Below, piece after piece: positions 40,868 through 51,222 of a stretch of DNA of 64,000 nucleotides. Source of the DNA: Eggerthella timonensis (GTDB taxonomy: Bacteria; Actinomycetota; Coriobacteriia; Coriobacteriales; Eggerthellaceae); the NCBI RefSeq assembly GCF_900184265.1, contig NZ_FXXA01000002.1, positions 3,579,983 through 3,643,982 of the forward strand, written 5' to 3'. The number at the start of each line of letters is the position of its first letter. Position 1 is the stretch's first letter. Below the pieces are notes generated by a model. The model did not search any database, was not told where the DNA came from, and saw only the letters and a list, made by a program, of their open reading frames with translations. The translations under genes and the position numbers were made by a program.

Positions 40868-42178
40868 ATGACTGCATCGACCGCGCCCCTGAGCGCAGCC
40901 GGTCGCGAGCTGCCGAAGCGCTGGCTCGCCATCATCGCAACCATCTGGGGCGGCCAAGCCGCATCCATGATCACCAGCTACGCCGCGGGGTACGCCGTGG
41001 TGTGGTACATCACCGAGACCACGGGCAGCGCCCTCATGCTGGCCGCTGCCGCCATCTGCGCCTATTTGCCGCAAGGGCTCCTCTCGCCCTTCGGCGGGGT
41101 CATCGCCGACAAGTACAACCGCAAAACCGTCATGATCGTGGCCGATCTCTCGGTTGGCATCGTGTCGCTGGGCCTGGGCATCGTCATCCTGTTCGGTCAG
41201 GTGTCGTTCCCGCTGCTCATGATCCTCGTCATCGTGCGCAGCATCGGGCAGGCGTTTCACGGCCCCGCCATGATGGCCGCCATGCCGCTGCTCGTACCCG
41301 AGAAGCACCTGCTGCGCATCAACACGCTCGACCAGCTGCTCATGTCCGTGGCATCCATCGGCGCGCCGGCGTTCGGCATCTTCCTGTACACCACCATCGG
41401 GTTCCACTCCGTGATGTTCCTCGACTTCGCCGGCGCGCTCGTGGCCGTGGCGGGCCTCGCCCTGGCGAAGATACCCACCGTCACCGACGAGACAACCGAG
41501 AACCAGCACGTGCTGGCGAACCTTCGCGATGGATGGAAGGCGCTGTCGGCGAACCGCGGCCTCGTCATCCTCATCGTGGGCATCACCGTCGGCATGATGG
41601 CGTTCGCCCCGCTGGGCGCCATCTTCCCGCTCATGACGTACGACCACTTCGGCGGCGACGGCTACATGGCGTCCATCGTAGAGGCCGCGTTCGGCGTCGG
41701 AATGATCGCGGGCTCGATCGTGCTCATGGCCTGGGGCGGCGGCAAGCGCCTGGCAGGGCTCATCGCGGTGGCGTCCCTCATCGTGGGCGTCACCACCACG
41801 GCGTGCGGATTCCTCACGCCCACTATGTTCTGGGCTTTCGTGGTGCTGTGCGCCATCATGGCGCTGGCCTGCGCCTGGTTCAACGGGCCGCTCATCACGC
41901 TCATCCAGCGCAACGTGCCCGAAGAGAAGACGGGCCGCGCGCTGGGATTGGCCATGGCGGCGATGGGGCTCGCCTCGCCCATCGGCATCGCCATCGGCGG
42001 CGTGGCGGCCGAAGCCATGGGCGTGGCCGCGTTCTTCGTGGTGGACGGCCTCGTGTGCATCGTGCTGGGGCTGACGGTGTACTTGTTCAAAAGCGTGCGG
42101 GCCCTCGACCACGGCGAGCCGCACATCGTTCGCGACAGCGCATTGGAAAACGGCGGAGTGGACGGATCCCAGCTGTAG
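40868..42178 (+). CDS. MFS efflux transporter (Mef/MFS_3-like)
   Basis: 436 residues, 12 TM helices. Family motifs include Y-I-T-E-T-T-G-S-A in the first loop, G-G-V-I-A-D-K-Y-N-R-K after TM2 (motif A) and a central cytoplasmic loop with L-R-D-G-W-K-A-L. These resemble MefA-type macrolide exporters and the MFS_3 family. CTCAAGGAGTATTCC precedes the ATG. The upstream leader peptide suggests drug-inducible expression, perhaps by a ribosome-targeting antibiotic. Substrate inferred from context only. Confidence 0.85.
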   Translation: MTASTAPLSAAGRELPKRWLAIIATIWGGQAASMITSYAAGYAVVWYITETTGSALMLAAAAICAYLPQGLLSPFGGVIADKYNRKTVMIVADLSVGIVSLGLGIVILFGQVSFPLLMILVIVRSIGQAFHGPAMMAAMPLLVPEKHLLRINTLDQLLMSVASIGAPAFGIFLYTTIGFHSVMFLDFAGALVAVAGLALAKIPTVTDETTENQHVLANLRDGWKALSANRGLVILIVGITVGMMAFAPLGAIFPLMTYDHFGGDGYMASIVEAAFGVGMIAGSIVLMAWGGGKRLAGLIAVASLIVGVTTTACGFLTPTMFWAFVVLCAIMALACAWFNGPLITLIQRNVPEEKTGRALGLAMAAMGLASPIGIAIGGVAAEAMGVAAFFVVDGLVCIVLGLTVYLFKSVRALDHGEPHIVRDSALENGGVDGSQL

Positions 42179-42205
42179 CGGACAGGAACGCCTCCCCAGC
42201 ATCGA

Positions 42206-42237
42206 AGCGGGGCTGCTCTCAATCGAGCAGCCCCGCT
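42206..42237. terminator. Bidirectional stem-loop between convergent MFS and SDR genes
   Basis: Perfect 13-bp stem, AGCGGGGCTGCTC (42206-42218) and its complement (42225-42237), loop TCAATC. No marked U-run on either side. Confidence 0.7.
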
Positions 42238-42272
42238 ATCGCCGAGTTAGGGCGGAGTATTCGCAGCGGATC

Positions 42273-43040
42273 CTACGGCTTCATGCCCGACCCGCCCTGC
42301 ACCATGATGGTGTCGCCCGTCACGAACGAAGCGTCGGGGCTGGCCAAGAACACGCACACGCGTCCCACGTCTTTCTCCGCGTCGCCGAAGCGTCCGAGCG
42401 GGATGGCCTTCATGTTCTTCTCGTACATCTCGGGTTCGCGCTCACGCCACTCTTCGAGCGCTTTCGTCATGACGATGGGGCACACGATGTTCACGTTGAT
42501 GTTGTCGGGGCCCCATTCCGAGGCTGCCACGCGGCTCATGCCGCGAATGCCCTCTTTCGCCGCCGCGTAGGAGCTTTGCCCCGGGTTTCCACCGATGCCC
42601 GCGCCCGACGCGAAGTTGATGACGGAACCTGCCGACTCCTTGAGGTAGGGGTAGGCATGCTTCATGTAGAAGAACGTCGCGTACAGACCCGATTGCACGG
42701 CCAGATCGAAGTCCTCTTTAGAATGCTGCACGAGCGTCAAACCCGAGGCCGACGCCTGCGCGTTGTTGATCAGCACGTCGATGCGTCCTCCGAAATGCGC
42801 GGCACCCGCCTCGACGGCAGCCTGCACCTCGTCCTCGACCGCGCCGTTGGCAAGGTACGTGAACACCTCGGAGCCGAAGTCGCGCTCAAGCTCCTCCTTC
42901 GCCGCTTCCATGCCGCCAGGGAACAGATCGGTGAGGATGAACTTCGCGCCCTCGGTCGCGAACGCTCGCTCGATACCGCGCGCGATGCCGCCACCGCCGC
43001 CGGTGATCAGCACCACCTTGTCCTTCAAACCCATGTCCAT
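42273..43040 (-). CDS. Short-chain dehydrogenase/reductase
   Basis: 255 residues. Classical SDR: NAD(P)-binding T-G-G-G-G-G-I near residues 13-19, N-N-A-Q near the middle, catalytic Ser in N-F-A-S-G-A-G and Y-A-A-A-K (Tyr/Lys pair). The C-terminus ends G-D-T-I-M-V-Q-G-G-S. GAAGGAGTCGAGC precedes the ATG. It is monocistronic. In gut Coriobacteriia many such enzymes act on steroids or bile acids, but the sequence does not show the substrate. Confidence 0.88.
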   Translation of the reverse strand: MDMGLKDKVVLITGGGGGIARGIERAFATEGAKFILTDLFPGGMEAAKEELERDFGSEVFTYLANGAVEDEVQAAVEAGAAHFGGRIDVLINNAQASASGLTLVQHSKEDFDLAVQSGLYATFFYMKHAYPYLKESAGSVINFASGAGIGGNPGQSSYAAAKEGIRGMSRVAASEWGPDNINVNIVCPIVMTKALEEWREREPEMYEKNMKAIPLGRFGDAEKDVGRVCVFLASPDASFVTGDTIMVQGGSGMKP

Positions 43041-43237
43041 GCTCGACTCCTTCGATTCGACTGCATCGTCTGGGACGTATGGTATCGCGGGCCGACGCGC
43101 GCACGAGTTCATGCTCCGAGAGCTCAAAGACGTGTTCGGCCAGCGGCCTCGCACCTCGAAACGTCCACATCCAGCGGCGCGGTTCGCACGACGAACGGCC
43201 AGACGCCGCTCGCAGGCGTCGTGCCAGGAAGCAGCCG

Positions 43238-45388
43238 CTACGACCTTCGGGCGCTGCCGTACGCGGCGTTCTTGCGGTTGCCGTAGGCGCTGCCCTTGCG
43301 CGCGCTCTTCTTGAGGTCCTTCAACACGTCGTCCTCGCTGCCGCCCTCCACCTGCACGCGCAGCTTGACCACCTGGTCGCGCAGGCGCGCGGCCTCCTCG
43401 AAGTCCATGTTCTTGGACGCAGAGGCCATGTCGTCTTCCATGGATTGGATGATGCGCAGCACTTCCTCGCGCGAGAGCTCGGCCAGCTCCTTGTTCACCT
43501 GCTCGGCCGTAGTGGAGCCCATCTCGTCGGTGACGTAGCTCATGATGTCGTTGATGGCCTTGCGGATGGTCTGCGGCTCGATGCCGTGCTCCTCGTTGTA
43601 CTGCATCTGGATGGCGCGGCGACGCTTCGTCTCGTCGATGGCCAGCGCCATGGAGTCCGTCATCTTGTCGGCATACATGATCACCTGGCCCGACACGTTG
43701 CGGGCCGCACGGCCGATCGTCTGGATAAGCGAGCGGTGGTTGCGCAGGAAGCCCTCCTTGTCGGCGTCGAGGATGGCAACGAGGGACACCTCCGGCAGGT
43801 CCAAGCCCTCGCGCAGCAGGTTGATGCCCACGAGCACGTCGAACTCGCCGCGGCGCAGGTCGCGCAAGATCTCCACGCGCTCGAGCGTGGCGATGTCGGA
43901 GTGCATGTAGCGTGCTTTCACGCCCTGATCCAGCAGGTGGTCGGTGAGGTCTTCCGCCATCTTCTTCGTGAGCGTGGTGATGAGCACGCGCTCGTTGCGC
44001 GCAGCGCGCTCCTTCGACTCGTCGATGATGTCGTCGATCTGCGATGCCGAGCCGCGCACGATGATCTCGGGGTCCAGCAGGCCGGTCGGTCGGATGATCT
44101 GCTCCACCTGCTGCTGCGACACCTTCTGCTCGTAGTCGCCCGGCGTGGCCGACACGTACACGAACTGAGGGATGCGGTCCTCGAACTCGTCGAAGCGCAG
44201 CGGGCGGTTGTCCAGGCAGCTGGGCAGACGGAACCCGTGCTCCGCCAGCGTGATCTTGCGCGAGCGGTCGCCTTCGTGCATGCCGCGGATCTGCGGAACC
44301 GTCACGTGGCTCTCGTCGATGATGCAGAAGAAATCCTTCGGGAAGTAGTCGATCAGCGTGTAGGGCGGCTCGCCCGGCTCGCGGCCGTCCATATGGCGCG
44401 AGTAGTTCTCGATGCCGGAGCAGAAGTTCATCGTCTCCAGCATTTCGAGGTCGTAGTTCACGCGCATCTCGAGGCGCTGCGCTTCCAGCAGCTTGCCTTC
44501 CTCCTTGAACTGCTGCAAGCGCTCGCGCAGCTCGTCGCGAATGGTACCGAGCGCGCGGTCCATCTTGGGGCGCGCGGTCACGTAGTGCGAGGCGGGCCAG
44601 ATGGGCAGCGCCTCGAACTCGTTGAGCACTTCGCCCGTCACGTTGTCGATCTCGGTGATGGACTCGATCTCGTCGCCCCAGAACTCGATGCGGATGGGAT
44701 GGTCGGCATACGGCGGGAACACGTCGAGCGCATCGCCGCGCACGCGGAACGTGCCGCGCTTCTGCTCGTAGTCGTTGCGATCGTATTGGATGTCGATGAG
44801 CTCGTGGATGACCTGGTCGCGATCCATGTCCTTCTGCTTGTCCACGAACACGGCCATGCCGGCGTAGTCCATCGGCGAGCCGATGCCGTAGATGCACGAC
44901 ACCGATGCCACTACGATGCAGTCGCGTCGCGACAACAGGGCCGAGGTGGCCGCATGGCGAAGCTTCTCCACCTCTTCGTTGATGGACGCGTCCTTCTCGA
45001 TGAACGTGTCGGACGAGGGCACGTACGCCTCGGGCTGGTAGTAGTCGTAGTACGAAACGAAGTACACCACGGCGTTGTCGGGGAAGAACTCCTTGAGCTC
45101 GCTTGCCAGCTGCGCCGCGAGCGTCTTGTTCGGCGCCATGACGAGCGTGGGCTTCTGTACGGCCTCGATGGTCTTCGCCATGGTGAACGTCTTGCCGGAG
45201 CCGGTCACGCCAAGCAATGTCTGGTAGCGCAGGCCGTCCTTGATGCCCTGTGCCAGCTTCTCGATGGCCTGCGGCTGATCGCCCGCCGGCTCGTACGGCG
45301 AGATCGCCTTGAACGGCGTTGCGGCGAGGCGAACTTCGGGCAGCTTGCCCTCCATCTCGATGCCTTCGATATTGGAAAGATGAGCCAT
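43238..45388 (-). CDS. uvrB: Excinuclease ABC subunit B
   Basis: 716 residues. Walker [10 protein letters not shown] near residue 60, the beta-hairpin [10 protein letters not shown] near 105-114, helicase motifs I-D-E-S-H (DEAD-like) and a C-terminal UVR domain near 655-690. It loads at lesions with UvrA and hands over to UvrC. The start at 45388 has AAGGAGCAGC upstream. An SOS-type LexA box at 45484-45497 overlaps its -35 region. Confidence 0.96.
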   Translation of the reverse strand: MAHLSNIEGIEMEGKLPEVRLAATPFKAISPYEPAGDQPQAIEKLAQGIKDGLRYQTLLGVTGSGKTFTMAKTIEAVQKPTLVMAPNKTLAAQLASELKEFFPDNAVVYFVSYYDYYQPEAYVPSSDTFIEKDASINEEVEKLRHAATSALLSRRDCIVVASVSCIYGIGSPMDYAGMAVFVDKQKDMDRDQVIHELIDIQYDRNDYEQKRGTFRVRGDALDVFPPYADHPIRIEFWGDEIESITEIDNVTGEVLNEFEALPIWPASHYVTARPKMDRALGTIRDELRERLQQFKEEGKLLEAQRLEMRVNYDLEMLETMNFCSGIENYSRHMDGREPGEPPYTLIDYFPKDFFCIIDESHVTVPQIRGMHEGDRSRKITLAEHGFRLPSCLDNRPLRFDEFEDRIPQFVYVSATPGDYEQKVSQQQVEQIIRPTGLLDPEIIVRGSASQIDDIIDESKERAARNERVLITTLTKKMAEDLTDHLLDQGVKARYMHSDIATLERVEILRDLRRGEFDVLVGINLLREGLDLPEVSLVAILDADKEGFLRNHRSLIQTIGRAARNVSGQVIMYADKMTDSMALAIDETKRRRAIQMQYNEEHGIEPQTIRKAINDIMSYVTDEMGSTTAEQVNKELAELSREEVLRIIQSMEDDMASASKNMDFEEAARLRDQVVKLRVQVEGGSEDDVLKDLKKSARKGSAYGNRKNAAYGSARRS

Positions 45389-45483
45389 GCTGCTCCTTCC
45401 GAACAAACAGCGTAGCGCCGACACGTCGGGCTGCGCAACGAAAAATCTCATAAGAGAACCAGTGTAGCACAGCACCTTTGATA

Positions 45484-45497
45484 TGAACATATGTTCG
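45484..45497 (-). promoter_or_regulatory. LexA (SOS) box of uvrB
   Basis: Minus strand CGAACATATGTTCA, 13 of 14 positions of the Gram-positive LexA consensus CGAACnnnnGTTCG. A TACACT -10 lies at 45466-45461, placing the box over the -35 region, 96 bases before the start codon. Confidence 0.8.
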
Positions 45498-45508
45498 TTA
45501 GTAAATGG

Positions 45509-45874
45509 TTACGGAGCAGGGGGCAATCCGCATCGGAAACCCTCCTCCCCGCCTCCCCGCCCCGGCCGCGACACCATGCCGACGGCGCCGGTTCGTTCGA
45601 TCCACTGGCTTGGAGAAAGAACGAACGCGTTTCTTCCCGCTTCTCTCTTAAAGGCATCGAATTCGATGCCTTTGAATCGCGGGTTGTGAAGGCTTTCCCG
45701 CAAACCTAGGAATTCGACTACATCACGGTTTCGCAACCAGTTCTGTATCGTGGTTTTCGGCGCCGACGATCGGTAGCGAGCGATATCGGTAAGCGACACG
45801 TAGTCTTCATATTCTGCGTGCGTTATGAGAGAAATCGCCAGTCCTCGCGCTTGTATCGTCTCATGACCGGACAT
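45509..45874 (-). pseudogene. Truncated KilA-N domain protein
   Basis: 121 residues from an ATG at 45874. The middle fits KilA-N: Y-V-S-L-T-D-I-A-R-Y, a W-L-R-N-R-D-V-V-E-F-L-G-L segment, F-K-G-I-E-F-D-A-F-K-R-E-A-G and S-P-S-Q-W-I-E-R-T. After the expected G-R-(Y)-G-G position the frame runs into 12 unrelated residues and stops at the uvrB LexA box, so the C-terminal part is missing. KilA-N proteins are DNA-binding and phage- or mobile-element associated. A second SOS-type box and -10 lie upstream at 46050-46063. It could still be expressed. Confidence 0.75.
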
Positions 45875-46049
45875 AACAGCATGCACCCCTCTGAGGCGTT
45901 CCGAAATCTGAGAGGGTCCTGCGGATCCTGCAAGCATGATGCGGGCGGCGCGGAACATCCGTCGCCTCGATGGGCATCCGACCGAGCGACGCGATCGGCA
46001 AGCGCTTGCACTGGCTCTTTTTGCTTTCTGATAGTATATCACACCGTAG

Positions 46050-46063
46050 CAAACATTTGTTCG
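46050..46063 (-). promoter_or_regulatory. LexA-type box upstream of the KilA-N remnant
   Basis: Minus strand CGAACAAATGTTTG, 13 of 14 positions of CGAACnnnnGTTCG. A TATACT -10 is at 46038-46033, 11 bases downstream. The arrangement parallels that before uvrB. Confidence 0.65.
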
Positions 46064-46183
46064 TAAATATTGGAAAACAATGCGGATTTGCAGCACGCAG
46101 CGACACTGAAGCAGTGATATACTCTGTCGCCGTTGACGAGGGAATGCGAGGCGAGGGCCCCGCTTGCGACAGAAGGGCCGATC

Positions 46184-47257
46184 GTGACCAACGTGCTGAA
46201 GAATCTTCCCGGGCTTGCGGTGTGCGCGGCCATCGCCGTGCCGTGCTGGTTCATCGGGCAGCTGTTCCCCATCATCGGCGGGCCCGTATTCGCCATCCTG
46301 GCGGGCATGGCCATCGCCGTGTTCTGGAAACAGCCCACGCGCGGCCCCGTGCAGACGGGCATCGCCTTCACCGGCAAGAAGGTGCTGCAGGCCGCCGTCG
46401 TGCTGCTGGGTTTCGGGCTGAACCTCGCGCAGATCGCGCAGGTGGGCATGATGTCGCTGCCCATCATCGGCTCCACCATCGCAACCGCGCTCATCACGGC
46501 GTTCGTGCTGCACAAGGTGCTGCACATGCCCTCCGAGATCTCAACGCTCATCGGCGTCGGATCGTCCATCTGCGGGGGCTCGGCCATCGCGGCCACCGCC
46601 CCCGTCATCAAGGCGCACGACCGCGACGTGGCCCAGGCCATCTCGGTCATCTTCCTGTTCAACGTGCTGGCCGCCCTCATCTTCCCGTCGCTCGGAGTGG
46701 CGCTGGGCATGTCCAACGAGGGCTTCGGCCTGTTCGCCGGCACCGCCGTGAACGATACGTCCTCGGTGACGGCCGCCGCCGCGGCATGGGACGGCATGCA
46801 TCCGGGATCCAATGCGCTCGACCAGGCCACTATCGTGAAGCTCACCCGTACGCTGGCCATCATCCCCATCACGCTCGTGCTGGGCATCTGGGTGGCGCGC
46901 CGCGAAAGCCATGATCCCGCCGCGCTGGAGGCGCAGGAGCACAGCGTGGTCAAGCCCGCCGGCAAGCTCGGCGGCTTCAGCCTGCGTCGTGCGCTGCCCG
47001 TGTTCATCGTGCTGTTTTTGGCTGCATCCGTCATCACCACCGTCGCCGTTGCGGCGGGCGTCGATGTCGCGCTGTTCGAGCCGCTCAAGACGCTGTCGAA
47101 GTTCTTCATCGTAATGGCCATGGCCGCTATCGGCCTGAACACCGACATCGTGCATCTCGTGAAGTCGGGCGGCAAGCCCATCCTCATGGGCCTCTGCTGC
47201 TGGATCGCCATTGCCGCCGTCAGCCTCGGCATGCAGCACGTCCTCGGCCTCTGGTAA
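46184..47257 (+). CDS. YeiH/UPF0324 family putative sulfate exporter
   Basis: About 357 residues, 10-11 TM segments. The YeiH family hallmarks are [30 protein letters not shown] and [12 protein letters not shown] near residues 180-192. The GTG at 46184 is preferred because AGAAGGGCCGATC precedes it; an in-frame TTG at 46133 lies farther upstream. The family is annotated as sulfate exporters on thin evidence; substrates are not established. Confidence 0.85.
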   Translation: MTNVLKNLPGLAVCAAIAVPCWFIGQLFPIIGGPVFAILAGMAIAVFWKQPTRGPVQTGIAFTGKKVLQAAVVLLGFGLNLAQIAQVGMMSLPIIGSTIATALITAFVLHKVLHMPSEISTLIGVGSSICGGSAIAATAPVIKAHDRDVAQAISVIFLFNVLAALIFPSLGVALGMSNEGFGLFAGTAVNDTSSVTAAAAAWDGMHPGSNALDQATIVKLTRTLAIIPITLVLGIWVARRESHDPAALEAQEHSVVKPAGKLGGFSLRRALPVFIVLFLAASVITTVAVAAGVDVALFEPLKTLSKFFIVMAMAAIGLNTDIVHLVKSGGKPILMGLCCWIAIAAVSLGMQHVLGLW

Positions 47258-47292
47258 GCCGCCGACGAGCACAGTCAAGCGTCGGCAAGGAA

Positions 47293-47326
47293 AAGGGCCC
47301 CAGTTCTGAACCGAACCGGGGCCCTT
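47293..47326 (-). terminator. Terminator between convergent YeiH-type gene and coaE
   Basis: AAGGGCCCC (47293-47301) and GGGGCCCTT (47318-47326), with an inner GTTC/GAAC pairing. On the minus strand the stem is followed by TTCC after the CCCTT, giving a short U-run for coaE. Confidence 0.7.
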
Positions 47327-47346
47327 CGTGTGCGGCGCGACGACCC

Positions 47347-47946
47347 TTACAGGTCCTTCGAATACTCGCCCCACCAGGCGAGCACCTTGTTGCGCATCTC
47401 ATCGGGAGTGCCGTCGTTGTTGAACACCACGTCGGACGCCTCGATGCGGTCGGCGTCGGTGATCTGCTGGGCGATGCGGCGACGCACGTCGGTCTCATCC
47501 CAACCGCTCTTCACGGCGCGCTCGATGCGCAGGTCGATGGGCGCCAATACGGCGATCACCACGTCGGCATCGTAGGCGAGCGACGTCTGGCGGTTCTTGA
47601 ACACCGAGTGCTCCACCACGACGGCCTTGTGGCCCTCGGCCTCCAACTCGGCCACGCGGTCGGTGAACGCCTCTTCGATGCGCGGCAGCGTGATGCGGTT
47701 GAGCTTGCGCGTTTCCGCAGGGCTCACGAACGCCTTGGCGGCCAGGGCGCGGCGGTCGATCTCCCCGTCGGCTCCCAGAATGTCCTCGCCGAACGTCTCG
47801 ACGAGCTCGGTTTTCACCGTGTCCCACATGAGGACGTCGTGGCCCACCTGGTCGAGATCGATATTCGGCAAGCCCTGCTCGACGAGCACCTTGCGGGCCG
47901 TGGACTTGCCGGCTCCCATGCCGCCGATGATGAACAGCTTCTTCAT
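47347..47946 (-). CDS. coaE: Dephospho-CoA kinase
   Basis: 199 residues. Last step of CoA synthesis. P-loop G-G-M-G-A-G-K-S-T near residues 8-16, D-L-D-Q-V-G-H near 30-36, and L-N-R-I-T-L-P-R near 82-89 are family motifs. The ATG overlaps the mnmA stop as ATGA, so the two are translationally coupled. Confidence 0.93.
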   Translation of the reverse strand: MKKLFIIGGMGAGKSTARKVLVEQGLPNIDLDQVGHDVLMWDTVKTELVETFGEDILGADGEIDRRALAAKAFVSPAETRKLNRITLPRIEEAFTDRVAELEAEGHKAVVVEHSVFKNRQTSLAYDADVVIAVLAPIDLRIERAVKSGWDETDVRRRIAQQITDADRIEASDVVFNNDGTPDEMRNKVLAWWGEYSKDL

Positions 47947-49010
47947 GCGTGCACTACCTCCTCAATCATGCCGCCTCCCAATACGGTGTCGCCGTCGTAG
48001 AGGACGGCGTATTGGCCCGGCGCCGTGGTTGGCTGCGGACTCCGCAGCGCGAGCGATACGCGCTGGTTGTCTTCCGGCTCTATGATACACGCACAGGGAC
48101 GGCTCCGGTAGCGAAGTTTCACCATCGCGTCGTACGGATCGCCGAGCGTTGGATACGCCTGCCAGTTCATGGCGCCCACCACCACCCGGTCGATGAGCGT
48201 GTCGTCGGCGAATCCCACCACGAGCTCGCCGGTCGAAGGACGCTTCTCCACCACGTAGTACGGCTCGGGCCCGGCTACGCCGATGCCCTTGCGCTGCCCC
48301 ACCGTGTAGTTCGACAGCCCCTCGTGACGGCCGAGCACCTCACCCGCACGGTCCACGATGTTCCCGGGCGCGTCCTCAACCCCCCTCGCGCGCAGAAACG
48401 GCCGGTAGTCGCCCTCGATGAAGCAGTTGTCTTGGCTTTCCGCCTTCTCGGCCACCGCAAGGCCCAAATCGGCCGCGATCACGCGCACCTCCGCCTTCGT
48501 CATGGCGCCGAGCGGCAGCACGAGGCGCGCCAGCTGCTCCTGGCTCAGCAGCGACAGCATGTAGCTTTGGTCCTTGCGGGCGTCGAGCGCCGTTTTCACC
48601 ACGAACCTGCCCGAATCGGCCAAGCGGGCGATGCGCGCGTAATGGCCGGTGGCGACGCGCTCGCATCCGCATTCGTCGGCGACGCGCAGCAGCGCGGGCA
48701 TTTTGCAGCGCGCGTTGCAGCCCACGCAGGGACTCGGCGTGAGCCCTGCGGCGTACGAGGAGACGAAGGGCCCCACCACGCAGCGCTCGAAATCGTCGAC
48801 GCACGTCGGCACCGCATGGGGAATGCCCAGCTGGGAGCATACGGTCGCCGCATCGGCCACCGCGCGCTCGGTGGCGGCGTTGTCGCGGAACCGGCAGGTG
48901 ACGCCCACCACCTCGTACCCGGCGCGCATGAGCAGCGCCGCCGACACCGCGCTGTCCACCCCGCCGCTCATCCCGAGCGCGATGCGCCCGTTTCCTCGAT
49001 CGCTCGACAC
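47943..49010 (-). CDS. mnmA: tRNA-specific 2-thiouridylase MnmA
   Basis: 355 residues. Forms 2-thiouridine at U34 of Lys/Glu/Gln tRNAs. PP-loop G-M-S-G-G-V-D-S-A near residues 13-21, the catalytic Cys region P-C-V-G-C-N-A-R-C-K near 93-102, D-Q-S-Y near 145, and the second catalytic Cys in Q-D-N-C-F-I near 190. The GTG start at 49010 has GAAAGGACGTGCTTC upstream. No IscS-type sulfur donor is adjacent. Confidence 0.92.
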   Translation of the reverse strand: MSSDRGNGRIALGMSGGVDSAVSAALLMRAGYEVVGVTCRFRDNAATERAVADAATVCSQLGIPHAVPTCVDDFERCVVGPFVSSYAAGLTPSPCVGCNARCKMPALLRVADECGCERVATGHYARIARLADSGRFVVKTALDARKDQSYMLSLLSQEQLARLVLPLGAMTKAEVRVIAADLGLAVAEKAESQDNCFIEGDYRPFLRARGVEDAPGNIVDRAGEVLGRHEGLSNYTVGQRKGIGVAGPEPYYVVEKRPSTGELVVGFADDTLIDRVVVGAMNWQAYPTLGDPYDAMVKLRYRSRPCACIIEPEDNQRVSLALRSPQPTTAPGQYAVLYDGDTVLGGGMIEEVVHA

Positions 49011-49250
49011 GAAGCACGTCCTTTCTCGTTACGGAGCCTCCAGTATAGAGGATGCGACGGCCCCGGGAAGGCACGGCTCGCGGCGCGGAACCAGACTCAT
49101 ACGAAGATCTGATTTTCAATATTTCGTGGAAACACCCTTCTTCACGGTACGTTGCCGCTGCGGAGCCATCTTGTTGTGCAAACATTGCTATACTGAAAAA
49201 CTTGCGCGTCATGCGCTTATATAGGTTACGCAGGAGGGTCACGGAAGCAT

Positions 49251-51182
49251 ATGTCGGGGACGAAATCACGCTACATTCCCGCGCTCGATGGTTTGCGCGC
49301 ATTCGCCGTTCTCGCCGTCATCGCCTACCATCTGGGCATGCAATGGGCTCCGGGCGGGCTCTTGGGCGTCACGGTGTTCTTCGTGCTTTCAGGCTACCTG
49401 ATCACCAGTTTGCTGCTCATCGAATGGGACAACACCGACACCATCAACCTGCCGCAATTCTGGCTGCGCCGCGTGCGCCGGCTCATGCCCGCCATCGTGC
49501 TGGTCATCGTATGCACGGCCGCACTGTGCACCCTGCTCGACCACAGCCTGCTCACAAAGCTGCGCGAAGACATGTGGGCCGCGCTGCTGTGGGTGACGAA
49601 CTGGTGGTACATCTTCCAAGACGTATCGTACTTCGACGCGCTGGGCGCCCCATCGCCGCTCACCCACTTCTGGTCGCTCGCCATCGAGGAGCAGTTCTAC
49701 CTCGTCTGGCCCGTCGTGCTGCTCGTCGCCCATAAGATGGGCGCGAAGCGCACCACCATGCGCAACGCAACCCTCGCGGTGGCTCTGCTGTCCGCGCTCG
49801 AGATGGCGTTGTTGTACAACCCGCTCGACGATCCGAGCCGCGTGTACTACGGCACCGACACCCGCGCCTTCTCGCTGCTCATCGGCGCGTGGCTCGCGTT
49901 CGTATGGCCGTCGCACCTGTTGGGCGCGCAGAAGAGCGTGCACCTCACGAAGCAGGTGCGCACCATTCTCGACGGCGTCGGGATCGTCGCGCTCGTCGCG
50001 CTGCTGGGCCTCATCGTGTTCGTGGACGGCTTCTCGCCGTTCCTCTACCGCGGCGGCATCCTGCTGGCCTCCATCCTCACCGCCATCGTCATCGCGGTGA
50101 TGGTGCATCCTGCCAGTCTCCTCGGGCGCATCGCCGGGGCGAAGCCGCTCGTATGGATCGGCCTGCGTTCGTACGGCATCTATCTGTGGCACTTCCCGTT
50201 GTTCCTGCTCATGAACCCGCGCAATTTCACAGGCGAGACGCCGTGGTGGATGTACCTCGTGCAGGTGGCCGTCGTGTTCGCCTGCGCCGCGTTTTCGTAC
50301 CGCTTCGTCGAGAACCCGCTGCGCAAGGGAGCCATCGGCACGTTCGTGAAGGGAGTGCGCGAGCACACCATCGACCTGCGGGACTGGATGACGCGCCATG
50401 CGTTGCTGTACGGCGCGGGCGCGCTCGTCACGGCGGTGGCCGTCGTAGGCCTCATCGTCGTGCCTCCCACCTCGGCCATCGGCGCTGCCGACTTGCTGAA
50501 GGACGAGCAGGCCCATACCTCGCAGATGCCGGAGCTGCCCGTCGACGACACGGCGGCCGAGCAGCCCAAGCTCGACGTGCTCATGATCGGCGACTCGGTC
50601 TCGGTTCGCGCCATCCCGCAGTTCGAAGAAGCGTTCCCCTACGGCGCCCTCGACGCCGCCGTGAACCGCCAGCTCTATGCAGGCCGGGAGACGTTCGACT
50701 TCTACGACGACCAGAACATCGTAGGCGGCGTGGTGGTGTTCGCGCTCGGCACGAACGGCGCGGCGAGCGACGAGCAGCTCGACGAGCTCATCGCAGCGGC
50801 CGGCCCCGACCGCCAAGTGTTCTTCGTGAACACGCGCAGCCCTCAGTCGTGGGTCGGGCAGACCAACGGAGCCATGTTCGACGCAGCGGATCGCTACGAA
50901 AACGTGCACGTGATCGACTGGTACACGGCCAGCGCCGACCACGACGAGTACTTCGATGGCGACGGCACGCACCTCACCGAAGAGGGCGCGCAGGCCTACA
51001 TCGGGCTCATCCACGATGCCGTGGAGCCGCTGCTGCCCGAACATGCCGAGAACGACGAGACCGCCGTGGTGAAGTCGCCGCTCGAGCTGGCCGCCGACGG
51101 CGCGCAGAAAGCCGCGTCCGATGCCGTGCACGCCCTCGCTGCGCGCGCGGCAAGCGGCCTGGCCCCCCAGCCGCAGCAGTAG
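49251..51182 (+). CDS. OatA-like membrane acyltransferase with SGNH domain
   Basis: 643 residues. An acyltransferase-3 domain of about 10 TM helices starts I-P-A-L-D-G-L-R-A-F-A-V with the catalytic-type Y-H near residue 26. A further TM segment near 400 leads to an extracytoplasmic SGNH-like domain with M-I-G-D-S-V-S near residue 447 and catalytic D-G-T-H-L near 570. The layout matches OatA, which O-acetylates peptidoglycan MurNAc. The ATG follows GCAGGAGGGTCACGGAAGCAT. Confidence 0.9.
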   Translation: MSGTKSRYIPALDGLRAFAVLAVIAYHLGMQWAPGGLLGVTVFFVLSGYLITSLLLIEWDNTDTINLPQFWLRRVRRLMPAIVLVIVCTAALCTLLDHSLLTKLREDMWAALLWVTNWWYIFQDVSYFDALGAPSPLTHFWSLAIEEQFYLVWPVVLLVAHKMGAKRTTMRNATLAVALLSALEMALLYNPLDDPSRVYYGTDTRAFSLLIGAWLAFVWPSHLLGAQKSVHLTKQVRTILDGVGIVALVALLGLIVFVDGFSPFLYRGGILLASILTAIVIAVMVHPASLLGRIAGAKPLVWIGLRSYGIYLWHFPLFLLMNPRNFTGETPWWMYLVQVAVVFACAAFSYRFVENPLRKGAIGTFVKGVREHTIDLRDWMTRHALLYGAGALVTAVAVVGLIVVPPTSAIGAADLLKDEQAHTSQMPELPVDDTAAEQPKLDVLMIGDSVSVRAIPQFEEAFPYGALDAAVNRQLYAGRETFDFYDDQNIVGGVVVFALGTNGAASDEQLDELIAAAGPDRQVFFVNTRSPQSWVGQTNGAMFDAADRYENVHVIDWYTASADHDEYFDGDGTHLTEEGAQAYIGLIHDAVEPLLPEHAENDETAVVKSPLELAADGAQKAASDAVHALAARAASGLAPQPQQ

Positions 51183-51222
51183 CGCACCCGCAAAGCTAGC
51201 GCATCGAATCCCTGAACGCAAA

